DNA of 64,000 nucleotides from Monomorium pharaonis. Taxonomy: Eukaryota; Arthropoda; Insecta; Hymenoptera; Formicidae. Made by a program: the position numbers and the translations under genes. Below, in pieces: positions 53,626 to 64,000 of this stretch. The notes below the pieces were generated by a model. It was not told the DNA's origin. It saw only the letters and a program-made list of their open reading frames with translations, and did no database searches. The stretch is taken from NCBI RefSeq assembly GCF_013373865.1, contig NC_050470.1, positions 26,628,856 to 26,692,855 on the forward strand. Reading direction: 5' to 3'. Positions within the stretch are counted from its first letter, which is position 1, and every line of letters begins with the position of its first letter.

Positions 53626-53955
53626 TATGACAAAACACGTTCACGATCTGACACCGTTATTGGTCGCTATGCTTTCCTAATGATCTGCATTAGAAAGAGA
53701 TAACAATTCATATTAATGACAGTTATCCTTTTCAGTGACGGATACTCCATTACTTTCAGCAGTCTATTTTAGGAAGTCTATGCGTTCGATTACTATAGAC
53801 CTTATAGATATCTATGCCGATTACGATAAACTTAAACTACGATTGAATTTAGAGTTAGAACATATTCCGGTGTACCAGCGTCACTAGTGCCACTATTTGG
53901 TACTACATTTCTAACAGATTTTCGTCTCACTCAAAACCATGGAAATCTCTTGGTT

Positions 53956-54457
53956 CTAGTCTCCATAATCATAAAGCCCGCTTTCTCTTTTTAAATTTTT
54001 TATCATCAAATTTATTTTTAAGCTTGGGCCACATTTTAGTTTCATAGTTTTTGTCATTATTTTATAATTTAATAGAAGTAGAGCCTTTCCATCTATACGG
54101 TGTTTTCTAAATAGGTATATCTCCTGACTGAACTCTGGGTCCGTATTACCCGTACTAATGAAGTTTATCACGTCGTCAATTGTCCAGGTTAATGGATTCG
54201 AACGATTCTCTGTAAAATAAAAAGTACTAATATTATTAAATCCGTTTAAATATAATTAATAATACTATTAATAATTATCATTAAAAGCACCTATTTTTTC
54301 TGTTACTTTCTGTCTATTAATATCTGCATCGTTGTCCTCTGTTAGATCGATTATCCTATATTTATAAACAGATTGATTAACAAAATAAGAAATGTGACGG
54401 AGAAATTAATCGCAATTGTACTACGTCATTACGTACATACATATATTATATACATAA

Positions 54458-54497
<40 letters not shown>

Positions 54498-57400
54498 TAT
54501 TTATATATATATATATACTATTTATATATATATTTACGTAATAATAATATTTATTTTCATTAATGTAACATTAACCTCCCTTTGCTTTACTTTTTAAAAA
54601 CATAGAATTACATTCTATTTAACTGTATACTGCGATGATTGGTAAGAAATTTTATTATATGCACATACAGCTTTATATATTTATATTTTTATTAAATAAT
54701 TGTGAAATTAAAATTATGTAAATTAACTTTAAGTTATATAAATATAAATATTTAAGTTATATAAATATTTATAATATATTATTTTGTAACTATTTATATT
54801 AACATATATCTTTTAATAAATATAGCATTGCTAATAAGTATTGCATTATAACGTTGCTTAAAAACTAATTAAAATTACAATTAGAAAATAAAATTGTTTT
54901 AGAATAAACCAATGCATTCCTTTGTTATCGAAATTATAGATACGTAGCTTGCTCTTTCTATTACATAGTTAATTTTATTATAAATAATTGTCTATATGTA
55001 AAAAAATGATTTGTTTATTATTACTTCGTAGTCATCAAATCACATTTGTTTTTAAAATGTTCATTTTTAGTATTTTTATTTTATAAACATTTTATTGTTT
55101 AATGCATAAAAACGTATTATATTATTTAAAAAGAAGTTCAATTTAATAACTTAATTTTAAAAAAAGTTGCTAAGAATGAGCTACAGGATTTTTTAATAAT
55201 AATTCTTAAACAAAAAATAAAAATAAAATTTAAAAAAGTACATTTAATAGAAAAGTGTTTTCTATAAGATGATATAGAAGTTTTTATAATAATGTTGCGC
55301 ATTTTGTAACAATGCTTCTGAAATCTAAAAAAAGTGTCCAAGAAATTAAGATATTAAAATTGTATATCTTAAAAACAAAAGCAATATTTAAAAATAAAGA
55401 AAAATTAAAAATAAACAAAACACTTTTATAAAATACCTTAAGGAAAAAATTAAGAAAAACCGTGTAAATTGTACATTTTATATTATCGTTTCTGAAGATT
55501 TCGTTTCTAGCAAATTTTATATAAAAAAAGTAAATAAATGTATAAAATAGAGACATTTATTCTTTCTATTATCTAATAATAGAAAGATAACGTTTTTATT
55601 AATATTTATAAGGTGCAATTTTGTTTAGTTTTAAGCAATAAATTAAGTTTATGTAAGGAAACGTTATAGAAAATTTTTATTTAATATTGATTTAATATTT
55701 ATGTTAGAATTATTATATATTTGAAATAATAATCTAGGACAAATATTTAGATAAAATTTAATTTTTAATAATAATTTAAGATTTTAATAAATTATTTAAA
55801 ATAATATTTACGTTACACTTATTTTATGTTTCTGTAATAATTATTTTACATTTAAAAAATTGTTTAAAATAATAATATTAAAAAAAATATTCAATTATGG
55901 TATTTCTAATCTTGAAATTTATATAACTTTAAATTTACATAACCTTCATAACTTTAATTATCTTTTAAAAATTTTTAAATATGTGCTTACTCGTGAACTT
56001 GCTCCTTTTCAGCTTGCTCCTTTTCAATTGGACATCTTTTTGATGATCTTGCGGCATTATCGTCTACTTCTTTCGGAGTCGTTATTCTATATTTATAAAT
56101 AGATTGATTAAAAAAATAAAAAATGTAACGGAAAAATAACATTTAATAGAAAAGTGTTTTCTATAAGATGATATAGAAGTTTTTATAATAATGTTGCGCA
56201 TTTTGTAACAATGCTTCTGAAATCTAAAAAAAGTGTCCAAGAAATTAAGATATTAAAATTGTATATCTTAAAAACAAAAGCAATATTTAAAAATAAAGAA
56301 AAATTAAAAATAAACAAAACACTTCTATAAAATACCTTAAGAAAAAAATTAAGAAAGACCATGTAAATTGTACATTTTATATTATCGTTTCTGAAGATTT
56401 CGTTTCTAGCAAATTTTATATAAAAAAAGTAAATAAATGTATAAAATAGAGAGACATTTATTCTTTCCATTATCTAATAATAGAAAGATAACGTTTTTAT
56501 TAATATTTATAAGGTGCAATTTTGTTTAGTTTTAAGCAATAAATTAAGTTTATGTAAGGAAACGTTATAGAAAATTTTTATTTAATATTGATTTAATATT
56601 TATGTTAGAATAATTATATATTTGAAATAATAATCTAGGACAAATATTTAGATAAAATTTAATTTCTAATAATAATTTAAGATTTTAATAAATTATTTAA
56701 AATAATATTTACGTTACACTTATTTTATGTATCTGTAATAATTATTTTACATTTAAAAAATTGTTTAAAATAATAATATTAAAAAAAATATTTAATTATG
56801 GTATTTCTAATCTTGAAATTTATATAACTTTAAATTTACATAACCTTCATAACTTTAATTATCTTTTAAAAATTTTTAAATATGTGCTTACTCGTGAACT
56901 TGCTCCTTTTCAGCTTGCTCCTTTTCAATTGGACATCTTTTTGATGATCTTGCGGCATTATCGTCTACTTCTTTCGGAGTCGTTATTCTATATTTATAAA
57001 TAGATTGATTAAAAAAATAAAAAATGTAACGGAAAAATAACAAACTAAAACAATTGCGAGAAGTTGCAGTTTTTCTAGTTTGTTATTTCTCCATTATTAA
57101 GCCAAAATTAACATTAAAATAGTTATTGTTAAAGTCTTATTATAATATATGTATGATTACCCATGAATCTTTATCAGGTGTCTCTTTATATTATACATAT
57201 TATAATCTGGGATGGTTTCCAAGCATATTTTACACTGCGCTACATGTTCTTTTGGACGCATATAGTCCCATACCCAGTGTATAAATTTGTCTTGAAGACG
57301 TTGTTTTTCTGATAGTGTTAGTTTATCTTGATGGCAATGACGCAAATGTTCTAAAACTTCTTGATTGACTTGCAAACTGTATTTTTTGGGGCAGTATTTA

Positions 57401-60400
57401 CATATTGCCCTATTTTCTTTTGAAGTGAAATGACACCGAATCCACCGACGTAATGGAATATTTTCTGTTTCTTTATTATTTTCTGTAATAGTGTACAATT
57501 ATGAAATAAATACGTTTTTAATTCTATTATAATTGTATTAATGTCAAAAAATACATGCGTTTGTAATTATGGAGTAGAGGGGCTTCCTCATTGATTTTGA
57601 CGAAACTTTATAGTTTTGTCTATTTTGGTGCGTAGAACAAGAATCCATAAGTTAAAAATGAACAAAACTGTAAAGTTTCCTCAAAATTGGTGAGGGAGCC
57701 CCAGTTGTGTGAATTTGGAACCCCACTTTAAAAAAAGTAATTTTTTTAAAAGAAATGTTAGGATTTTGTTTGTAGATGTTTGTAGTAGATTTCTTTTTGT
57801 TTTTAGTTGCATTGTTCAACATATAGCTGCGCTCAAAAAATTAAAATTAAGATTTTTTAATCTGCTTTTTCCATGTGTTTCATAATCGTGTGTAGTTGTT
57901 TGTAATGCTTTTCTTTTTGTTTGTAGTTTTATCGTTAACAAGTTATAAACATTTGTTTAAACATCCAAAGTGTGAACATTGTTAATTACTAAGATTTTTT
58001 TAATGCACTTTTTTTAATGTGATCCAGAATCGTATGTAGTTGTTTGTAGTAATTTTGGAATTGTTGATAGTTGTATCTTTATAGGATATAGTTGTTTGAA
58101 CGATAATTTATCAACAACAAACTTCATTAATTATGAAGAGTTTTTAAATTTACTTTGTTCGTGTCATTTATAATCGTTTGTAGTGGTTTGTAGTACTTTG
58201 CTTTTCGTTTGTAGTTGCACCGTTCAAGAGTTATAGACATTTGTTTAAACATCCAAAGCGTAAACATTGTTAATTACTAAGATTTTTCTAATGCACTTTT
58301 TCCATCTGATTCAGAATTGTTTGTCGTTGTTTGTAGTACTTTTCATTTTGTTTATAGTTTCACCGTTAAAAAGTTGTAAATGTTTTTTAAAAATCCAAAG
58401 CGTTTAATTAATTACTAAAGTTTGTTAAATTTTCTTCTTCCATGTTATTCAAAATCGTTTGTAGTTTTTTGTAGTGCTTATTGTTTTGATGTAGTTTTAT
58501 CGTTAAAAAGTTATAAGCATTTGTTTAAACATCCAAAGCTTCAACATTTTTAATTACTAAGATTTTTTTAAATACGCTTTTTCCATGTAATTCGGAATCG
58601 TTTGTAATTGTTTGTAGTGCTTTCATTTTTGTTTGCGGCTGCACTGCAAGAATTATAATTATTTAGACAATTTGCCAAAAGAGATTTTTTTCATTGTTAT
58701 TTACGGCATTCTTAAATTATGATAAACTATGTCAAACACGGTTTTTGATAAAAAAAAGTTTCTAACAAAATTAAATATGAAATTTAAGTAGCTTTTTGTA
58801 CGCTACTAAATAAACACTGTAATAATCAATTTAAAAAATAACTTGCTGTAAGATAAGTAGCGTAAAGCTCAAAATCTTTAAACTAATAAAAAAATTAATG
58901 CTATTAAAAGTTGATTGGACAATATTAACACACACGCACGCACGCACGCACGCACGCACGCGCAATTAATAAAATTTTTCTTTATTTGCCAAATTGTTTA
59001 ATCCTTAAAAGTCACATAGGATGACGTAAATTTCAACATTTCTTCAAATGCTAACCGCGACGACACTTTTTAATTTTTTCATGCAAAACAATTACTGCGT
59101 AAAGTTCAATCACTTAAAAATATAAGGACTTATTACATCATGAAATTGTAATTAAAATAGTGAAGAAGATTAGAGAAGCGAAACAAAATAAATTAGAATT
59201 ATCAATGCGAAAATTGATAGAATTTAACAGGCTCAGTTACCTTTAAGGATTAAACAAATATTATTTGAACAATGCAACTACAAACAAAAAAATTATCAAA
59301 AACGAATATAAACGATTCAGAATCATATACGGAAATAAGCAAATTTGAAAAATTATGATTATTATAGAATAATTAAATATTTAAATAAATATCCAACATT
59401 TACAACTACTGAATACAATTATTAACGAAAAGAAGAGCATTACAAATAACTACAAACAATTTTAAATAATACAGAAAAAGCGCATGTCAAAAATGTTAAT
59501 AATTACCTAAATCTGTTTTTGGATATTTAAACAAATGTTTATAACGTCTGAACAATGTAACAACAAATAAAAAGAAAACCATTGCAAACAACTACAAACG
59601 ATTCCGAGTCACATGGAAAAAGCTCATTAAAAAAATCTTAGTAATTTATAATGTTGACGCTTTGGACGGTCGGGCGACACCGAAGACAATACGGGAAATT
59701 AGGCAGGCTCTCCTCTCTCATCACTCCTCCACCACTCTCCGCGACTCCACCGCCACTCTCGCGGGGTATAAAAGGAGAACGAGAGCAGAGGAGAGCATCT
59801 TTTTTCCGCAAGCCCACCGAGCACACCGAGTCCGCTCGGTACAAACTTGCTCCTAAGTAATCCGGCAAGCAGGGGTCTGAGATTTCTCGGCCTCAGTCAG
59901 GAATTTCCCGATCGCCGGCTCCCGAATCATATCCCGTACCGATACGCGCAAAACCGAGTTGAGGACTTTCTTCGCCTCGGCCGGGCTATACCGGCTGGAA
60001 GCGTACACATCCCAAATCCTAAAAATCTCCGCAGCTACAGGGGTGTAGGCTCTCCCGCCTCGGCCAGGTCTTTCCCGGCTAGCCGCAATTTAAAACCAAA
60101 AACTACAGCTGTCCGCAAAAAGAACAGCTGATCGGCCCACCGAAGGCCGCACGTTCGAACACACAAGACAAACGCGAAGCACCGCACAAAGCGGAAACGG
60201 CGATAATCAGCCGAAATATATGTATAAGATTTTACGAATAGAATAAAACCATTTCTCTTATTAAATACAAAGCTGTGTCTCCAGATTTGTCTCCCTCCCT
60301 GGTTCCCGACTGCAGGCTATCCGCGCACTGGCCCGGAGGGGAGGAAAAAAAGACAGGTCGTTACAAATCTTAGTAATTAACAATGTTCACGTTTTAAAAG

Positions 60401-61989
60401 TTTAAGCAAATGTTTATAATCTTTTAAAGATAAAACTACAAACAAATCGAAAAGCTCTACACACAACTACAAACGATTCTAAATCACATAGAAAAAAGGC
60501 ATTTAAAAAATTCCTGTAAAGAAACATTACTTTAAAAAAATAGGGTTTCAAGTTCACACAACTGGGAGCCCCTCTTCTCCATAATTACCATTAATTTTTT
60601 AATAAATAAATCAAAACAATAAATTTTAGAATATTAATTAAATTTTTATATATTTAATATTTATATATATTAATTATACAATTATAATTATTATTTTATT
60701 ACATAAATATATTATATTATTAATAATTATATTATAATATTAATAATTATTACTATTATATTAAAATATTTATTAATAATAAAATATTTATAGATAACCT
60801 AAATTTTTTAATAAATAAATAAAGACTAAAGTTTACCGAAATAAAATTTTTAAATGATTAAAATTAATTTATTAAATAAATTATTTTATTTATAAATAAA
60901 AATACTATAATTAATAAGTACCATGTATTAATCTTATTTTAAAATTATTTTAAAGAAAAAAAAAATAATTTAATTTATATAAAGTCCAATGTATACTTAA
61001 TTTTTCAATAAAAATAATTTAAAAAAAAAGTTAATTAAATATTATACTAATGAATTTTATTTATTTTAATTAAAATTTTATATTTTTTATATAGATTTAT
61101 TTTTCTAATGAATTTTCAATTAATTTTATAAATTTTTACCATTTTTTAATTTTTTTTTTGTCAATGTTAACTATTTTTTATTATCCATATCTAAACTCAT
61201 AAAATTTTTTAATTTTCTTTAAAATCTCTTCAATGTAAATAAATTATTTTTATTAAACTAAAATTTAATTAATCTACTACTCAAAATCCTCCTTTAATTT
61301 CCTTTTAATATTTAAAAACTAATTTTTTTTAATACATAAAATAAATAAAAATAAGTAAGCTAACATAAGCTATTAGGCTCATACCCTAAATATAGACCAA
61401 TTAATCTCTTATTTATCTCTAATTTTCTAACTAAATAATAGGCCTGAAAAGGATTTATTCGCTTAGAATTAGGGTCATGTGGATCTATTATCAATAATGA
61501 TTTTTTTCACTTATCAACTTCATGAAAATGACGAGCAATTTGTACATATTTATTAATTAATTTTAATTCTTTATATTTAAAAAAATTACTATTAAATTCT
61601 ATTTTATATAATTCATTAAAATTATACTTATCATCTTAAAAAAAAATGTAACTCATTTATAATCCTAAATATTCTACATTTTGATTTAAATTATTATTAT
61701 ATTTAATATCTTAATATTTATTCTAATAAAATAATTTAAACAACAATACATAAAAATAATTTAGGTTTATCCTATCGTGGATTATCAAATTATCTAACAA
61801 GTTTCTCTAACTATTAAAAATACGGTCAAATTATTTACATTTTTAACTTTTTATTATAAATTCTGTATTTGTCAAAAAATAATCTTTTTTTTTTAAAAGT
61901 TGTCGCACAAAATTTATGGAATATATATAATTATATATATAATTACCTGTAGCCAATTCGACGTTTCGTAATATCTTTTTTCCTGCCAT
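53956..61989 (-). CDS. BED-BED-SIM-SAM protein, 6 exons, with duplicated exon
   Basis: Not recognised as a named gene. Minus-strand exons 61989-61947, 57482-57161, 56987-56892, 56086-55991, 54355-54291 and 54209-53956 (TAG 53958-53956) join in phase to 291 residues. Residues 28-65 form a BED-type zinc finger (Trp28, Cys42, Cys45, His60, His65) and 84-121 a second one (Cys98, Cys101, His116, His121). Residues 123-154 and 155-186 are two identical 32-residue charged repeats from a duplicated exon. IIDLTEDND at about 187-195 matches a SUMO-interacting motif followed by acidic residues. Residues about 214-282 look like a SAM domain (WTIDDVINFI, RIDGKALLLLN). BED fingers bind DNA and often come from hAT transposases; SAM mediates protein association. 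A nuclear DNA-bound role is inference. Exon 1 is the least certain part; its frame is open back to an ATG at 62124. Confidence 0.7.
54460..54535. repeat. (TA)n microsatellite
   Basis: Interrupted TA runs in the intron before exon 5 of the BED/SAM gene. Confidence 0.85.
55241..56139. repeat. ~0.9-kb tandem duplication, unit 1
   Basis: Runs from CATTTAATAGAAAAGTG to GGAAAAATAAC and repeats almost unchanged in the next ~900 bases; only scattered substitutions and small indels were seen. It contains exon 55991-56086 of the BED/SAM gene. Confidence 0.95.
56140..57040. repeat. ~0.9-kb tandem duplication, unit 2
   Basis: Begins at a repeated CATTTAATAGAAAAGTG and ends at GGAAAAATAAC before unique sequence. 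It contains exon 56892-56987, identical at all 96 positions to the exon in unit 1. Confidence 0.95.
58929..58963. repeat. (CGCA)n microsatellite
   Basis: A CACG tetranucleotide run in the central part of the foldback element. Confidence 0.9.
59652..60365 (+). mobile_element. solo-LTR-like insertion
   Basis: About 714 bases of markedly higher GC than its surroundings, beginning TGTTGACG and ending GTTACA (TG...CA). It holds a TATA box in GGGGTATAAAAGGAG (TATAAAA 59767-59773) and a polyadenylation signal AATAAA at 60242-60247 in the order expected of an LTR. The short open frames here have no domain. Both sides resume foldback-element subrepeat sequence (AATCTTAGTAATT), but a clean target duplication is not evident and the left boundary may be up to ~15 bases later. 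No internal retrovirus-like region is present. Family not identified. Confidence 0.6.
61345..61835 (-). pseudogene. nuclear mitochondrial DNA copy: 12S rRNA part and tRNA-Met-like stretch
   Basis: On the minus strand, ATGTACAAATTGCTCGTCAT (61546-61527) corresponds to the conserved ACACA..CGCCCGTC region near the 3' end of small-subunit rRNA. GATAATCCACGATAGGA (61786-61770) and AATTTGACCGTATTTT (61832-61817) match insect 12S blocks in the right order. On the plus strand, AAGCTAACATAAGCTATTAGGCTCATACCCTAAAT at 61357-61391 looks like mitochondrial tRNA-Met with its CAT anticodon. The extremely AT-rich DNA at 60600-61344 may extend it. The copy lies in intron 1 of the BED/SAM gene. Confidence 0.75.
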
Positions 61990-62560
61990 TACTTCGTCTT
62001 CTCTGTTCTGCGGACCGTTACGTACTGAATAGAGGAGCCGTAAAGGAGCCTTTTCTCCACTCAAATGCTCCCAAAAGATCAAAACATACCAAACTTTTAG
62101 TTCCGTTTCACGCATGTTGTGCATGATAAGAACACATCAGAAAGGATAATAGTACAGGGAAGTTAGACTTTTTCGAGAAAAAATTGTAAGAAGCCTCAAA
62201 TAAACGTGTAAAAAATAAGCCTAATTAACAATTAAATAACTTTTAAAATATTAACGCTGTCAAAAAGGGGTAAAATGCATTTAAAGGTGCGATTTTTCTT
62301 TAAATTAAAAAAAAAACGTTGTTCTAGGTTGTTCAGAAGTCGATATAATTTTTATTCTTTGAAGAATCACTGTTGCTATAGTTAATATTAAGAGCTAAAC
62401 TTTTGACAGCGTCTTATTAAATAGTTAAAATAGCCTTTCCCAAAAATTTGAAGCTATTCATAAAGATTAACCACTCAACGTGTTAACAAAAGCAGTATCA
62501 CTCGAGAGCGGCGGCCGCCGGCGCGCGCACGTCACTAGCGCCTGGCCAGGCAAGTGCGTA
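61990..62560 (-). promoter_or_regulatory. 5' flank of the BED/SAM gene
   Basis: The ~130 bases beyond the chosen ATG have 5'-UTR-like composition; an initiator-like TCAGT lies at about 62026 on the minus strand. Two inverted blocks, AACGCTGTCAAAA (62252) and TTTTGACAGCGT (62402), bracket about 140 bases. A GC-rich island at 62505-62560 (GCGGCGGCCGCCGGCGCGCGC) is the only such patch nearby. Promoter function is inferred from position only. Confidence 0.35.
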
Positions 62561-63132
62561 AAAAATTGATCTGGTGCGTTCAAATTACTTCTCAATCGTC
62601 AATATTTCGGGAACTAAGCGTCCTAAAAAGACATTTTTTTTTTAACTGGGCTATTTCAACGAGACAAGATTAATGACCTAAACTATTTTCTTATATCTCT
62701 TTAAATAAACGTTCTAATTAATTTCCTACTTTTTTAAATTATTTATTTCACGTGTTAAATACGTATAAATAATTTATATATCTATGGGGCGTGTGCATAT
62801 ACTCTATGTTATTATAATTTAATTTTTTAATTACTTTTATTGCAAGGAATACGTACGTTTTTTTTTTTTTTTTGCATAATTTAGTACTAGAAAACTAGAA
62901 AACAACTTAATGTTGTTGCGCTTCTCGCGCGCCATTTATTCTTTTACTTTTTTATTTTTATTTTATAAATATAAATTAAATTAAAATAAATTAAATTATA
63001 AGTTAATACAGAGAGAAAAAGAAAAAAAAATAATTCAAATAAAAATTCAATTTAAAATATTGCATTTTAATAGTTCGCGTACTTTACATATTTGACAGAA
63101 CATAAATTTTATTAAAAAAAAGAGAAAAAGAT

Positions 63133-63196
<64 letters not shown>

Positions 63197-63739
63197 GATT
63201 GAGATAGATATCCCCAATCAGCAAAACAATATTAAAAAAATGTTTTTAATAATATTTAAAAAACATTTTAAAAAACATTTCCAAAAACTTTTTTTAACAT
63301 TTGGTAAATGATTTTTTAAATATCTACTAAACATATTTACAACAAAAGCAAAAAATTGATTGCATTATTAAATAATTTTGATAAATTCAACGTAACCTCA
63401 CCAATCTAATAAATTTCTACGATAATTTTATAAAGAGGAGAAGACTACCCATGTTTCAGCCAAGCCACAGTACCTGTTAGAACATGTTTAATTTTTGCGC
63501 CTAAAAAAACGGTCACCTATCCAAGGCCAATATTCATACTCAAATCTTATTCAAGACCCATCTTAAGCACGATCTTAAGACTTATTTTTTAAATTAAAAG
63601 GATATTTAAAATTTTATATTGGAAAAGATATATTAAAAATTTTTTTAAATATTTAAAGAAAATACATATATAAACAAACATCAGACATTATTGCATAATG
63701 TTACTTCCTATTTTATTACCTGATTTTGTTCTTATTTGT
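62561..63739. other. AT-rich flank with GA tract and decayed repeats
   Basis: No gene seen. A GC motif GTTGCGCTTCTCGCGCGCCA at 62924-62943 is related, in inverse, to the hairpin at 17263. AACATTTTT-type short inverted repeats lie at 63231-63300, and CTTAAGCACGATCTTAAG at about 63563 is an imperfect palindrome. Confidence 0.5.
63134..63196. repeat. (GA)n microsatellite
   Basis: A perfect AG run of about 60 bases. Confidence 0.9.
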
Positions 63740-63953
63740 ACAGAGACAAGGAGAGAGTTGTGGCACAGGTTCGAGAGAGAGAGAAAGAGGTGCAGCGAGA
63801 TAGAGTAGCAGTAGAAAGAAGATGTCTAGCGCGATGAGAGGAGCGGGAGCCGCGAGAGAGATCTTTCTTCTCCTTCTCCTCTAGCTCTCTCGTCTCTCTC
63901 GCTCTCTCTCTCTCTCTGCGAGTCTCTCTTCTCTCTCTCTCCTCTATCGCTCT

Positions 63954-64000
<47 letters not shown>
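63740..64000. repeat. purine-rich then pyrimidine-rich low-complexity tract
   Basis: GA-rich to about 63862, then (CT)n-rich to the window end, forming an extended imperfect inverted repeat. The tract continues beyond the window. Confidence 0.8.

Larger units (their letters stand above)
57563..60588. mobile_element. ~3-kb foldback-type element with internal subrepeats
   Basis: Ends are inverted repeats: GTAATTATGGAGTAGAGGGGCT at 57563-57584 matches the complement of 60567-60588 at 21 of 22 positions, and inner blocks around CAGTTGTGTGAA(T/C)TTG also pair. The left arm (about 57770-58660) has about seven diverged subrepeats of 110-145 bp built around CGTTTGTAGTTGTTTGTAGT. The right arm (about 59240-60510) carries the inverse, ACTACAAACAACTACAAACG. 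No transposase was seen. It lies in intron 1 of the BED/SAM gene and is itself interrupted by the insertion at 59652-60365. Confidence 0.75.

Noticed and set aside
55284..56470. Paired minus-strand frames of 90-95 codons and plus-strand frames of 80 codons in the duplicated unit
   Set aside because: They are repeated only because the ~0.9-kb unit is repeated. Composition is Phe/Ile/Asn/Lys-rich as expected of AT-rich intron, and the plus frame is the shadow of the real 96-nt minus-strand exon.
59638..60131. Open frames of 64-94 codons in the GC-rich insertion
   Set aside because: They lie inside the LTR-like insertion, differ in every frame and have no domain; TATA and AATAAA placement fits a non-coding LTR.
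61947..62124. Using ATG 62124 as the start of the BED/SAM gene
   Set aside because: It is in frame and adds 45 residues, but the added part is not domain-like and an initiator-like TCAGT lies downstream of it. ATG 61989 has a better context, so the shorter form was preferred; transcript 5' ends could reverse this.

Overview
The window reads as nuclear DNA of an insect, most likely a hymenopteran and plausibly an ant. The evidence is compact multi-exon genes with GT-AG introns, long AT-rich spacers broken by CpG-rich patches, many (GA)n/(CA)n/(TA)n tracts, a chymotrypsin cluster with TATA/GATA promoters, satellite DNA and several decayed transposons. The species call is inference; no marker in the window fixes it. 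Gene models below were assembled by checking that exon phases and splice signals agree.

Layout. (1) 1-28005 holds most of a tensin gene (Drosophila blistery, by), whose 5' end lies outside or was not found. Eleven exons at 6276-28005 encode a serine/proline-rich linker and then the SH2-PTB tail. Its 13.3-kb intron contains a 7.2-kb satellite array of 44 monomers of 164 bp, with a recent 13-monomer (2132 bp) duplication. (2) 28006-32144 is the 3' flank of tensin and AT-rich spacer. (3) 32145-37320 is an M14 carboxypeptidase with B-type specificity residues and an unusual acidic N-terminal extension. (4) 38386-45442 holds two chymotrypsin-like genes made by a direct tandem duplication that also copied the last carboxypeptidase exon, now a fragment at 41357-41520. 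A piece of an hAT-like transposon end lies at the junction. (5) 46936-51620 holds a third, different chymotrypsin on the minus strand and its inverted, broken copy on the plus strand.

(6) 51577-61989, minus strand, is the most unusual part. It holds a tiny two-intron gene with a C-C-H-C zinc-binding motif and a six-exon gene that I reconstruct as BED finger - BED finger - duplicated charged exon - SUMO-interacting-like motif - SAM domain. A recent ~0.9-kb tandem duplication has copied one symmetric 96-nt exon without breaking the frame. Intron 1 of this gene carries a ~3-kb foldback element, a solo-LTR-like insertion and a nuclear copy of mitochondrial DNA (12S rRNA and a tRNA-Met-like stretch). 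(7) 61990-64000 is upstream sequence with a small GC-rich patch, inverted repeats and long (GA)n/(CT)n tracts at the window edge.

Functionally, the carboxypeptidase and chymotrypsins are secreted digestive-type peptidases. The paired chymotrypsins keep two GATA-type sites and a TATA box in the same arrangement, which suggests gut expression. Tensin is an actin-integrin adhesion adaptor. The BED/SAM gene looks like a transposon-derived, nuclear, DNA- and SUMO-linked protein of unknown role.
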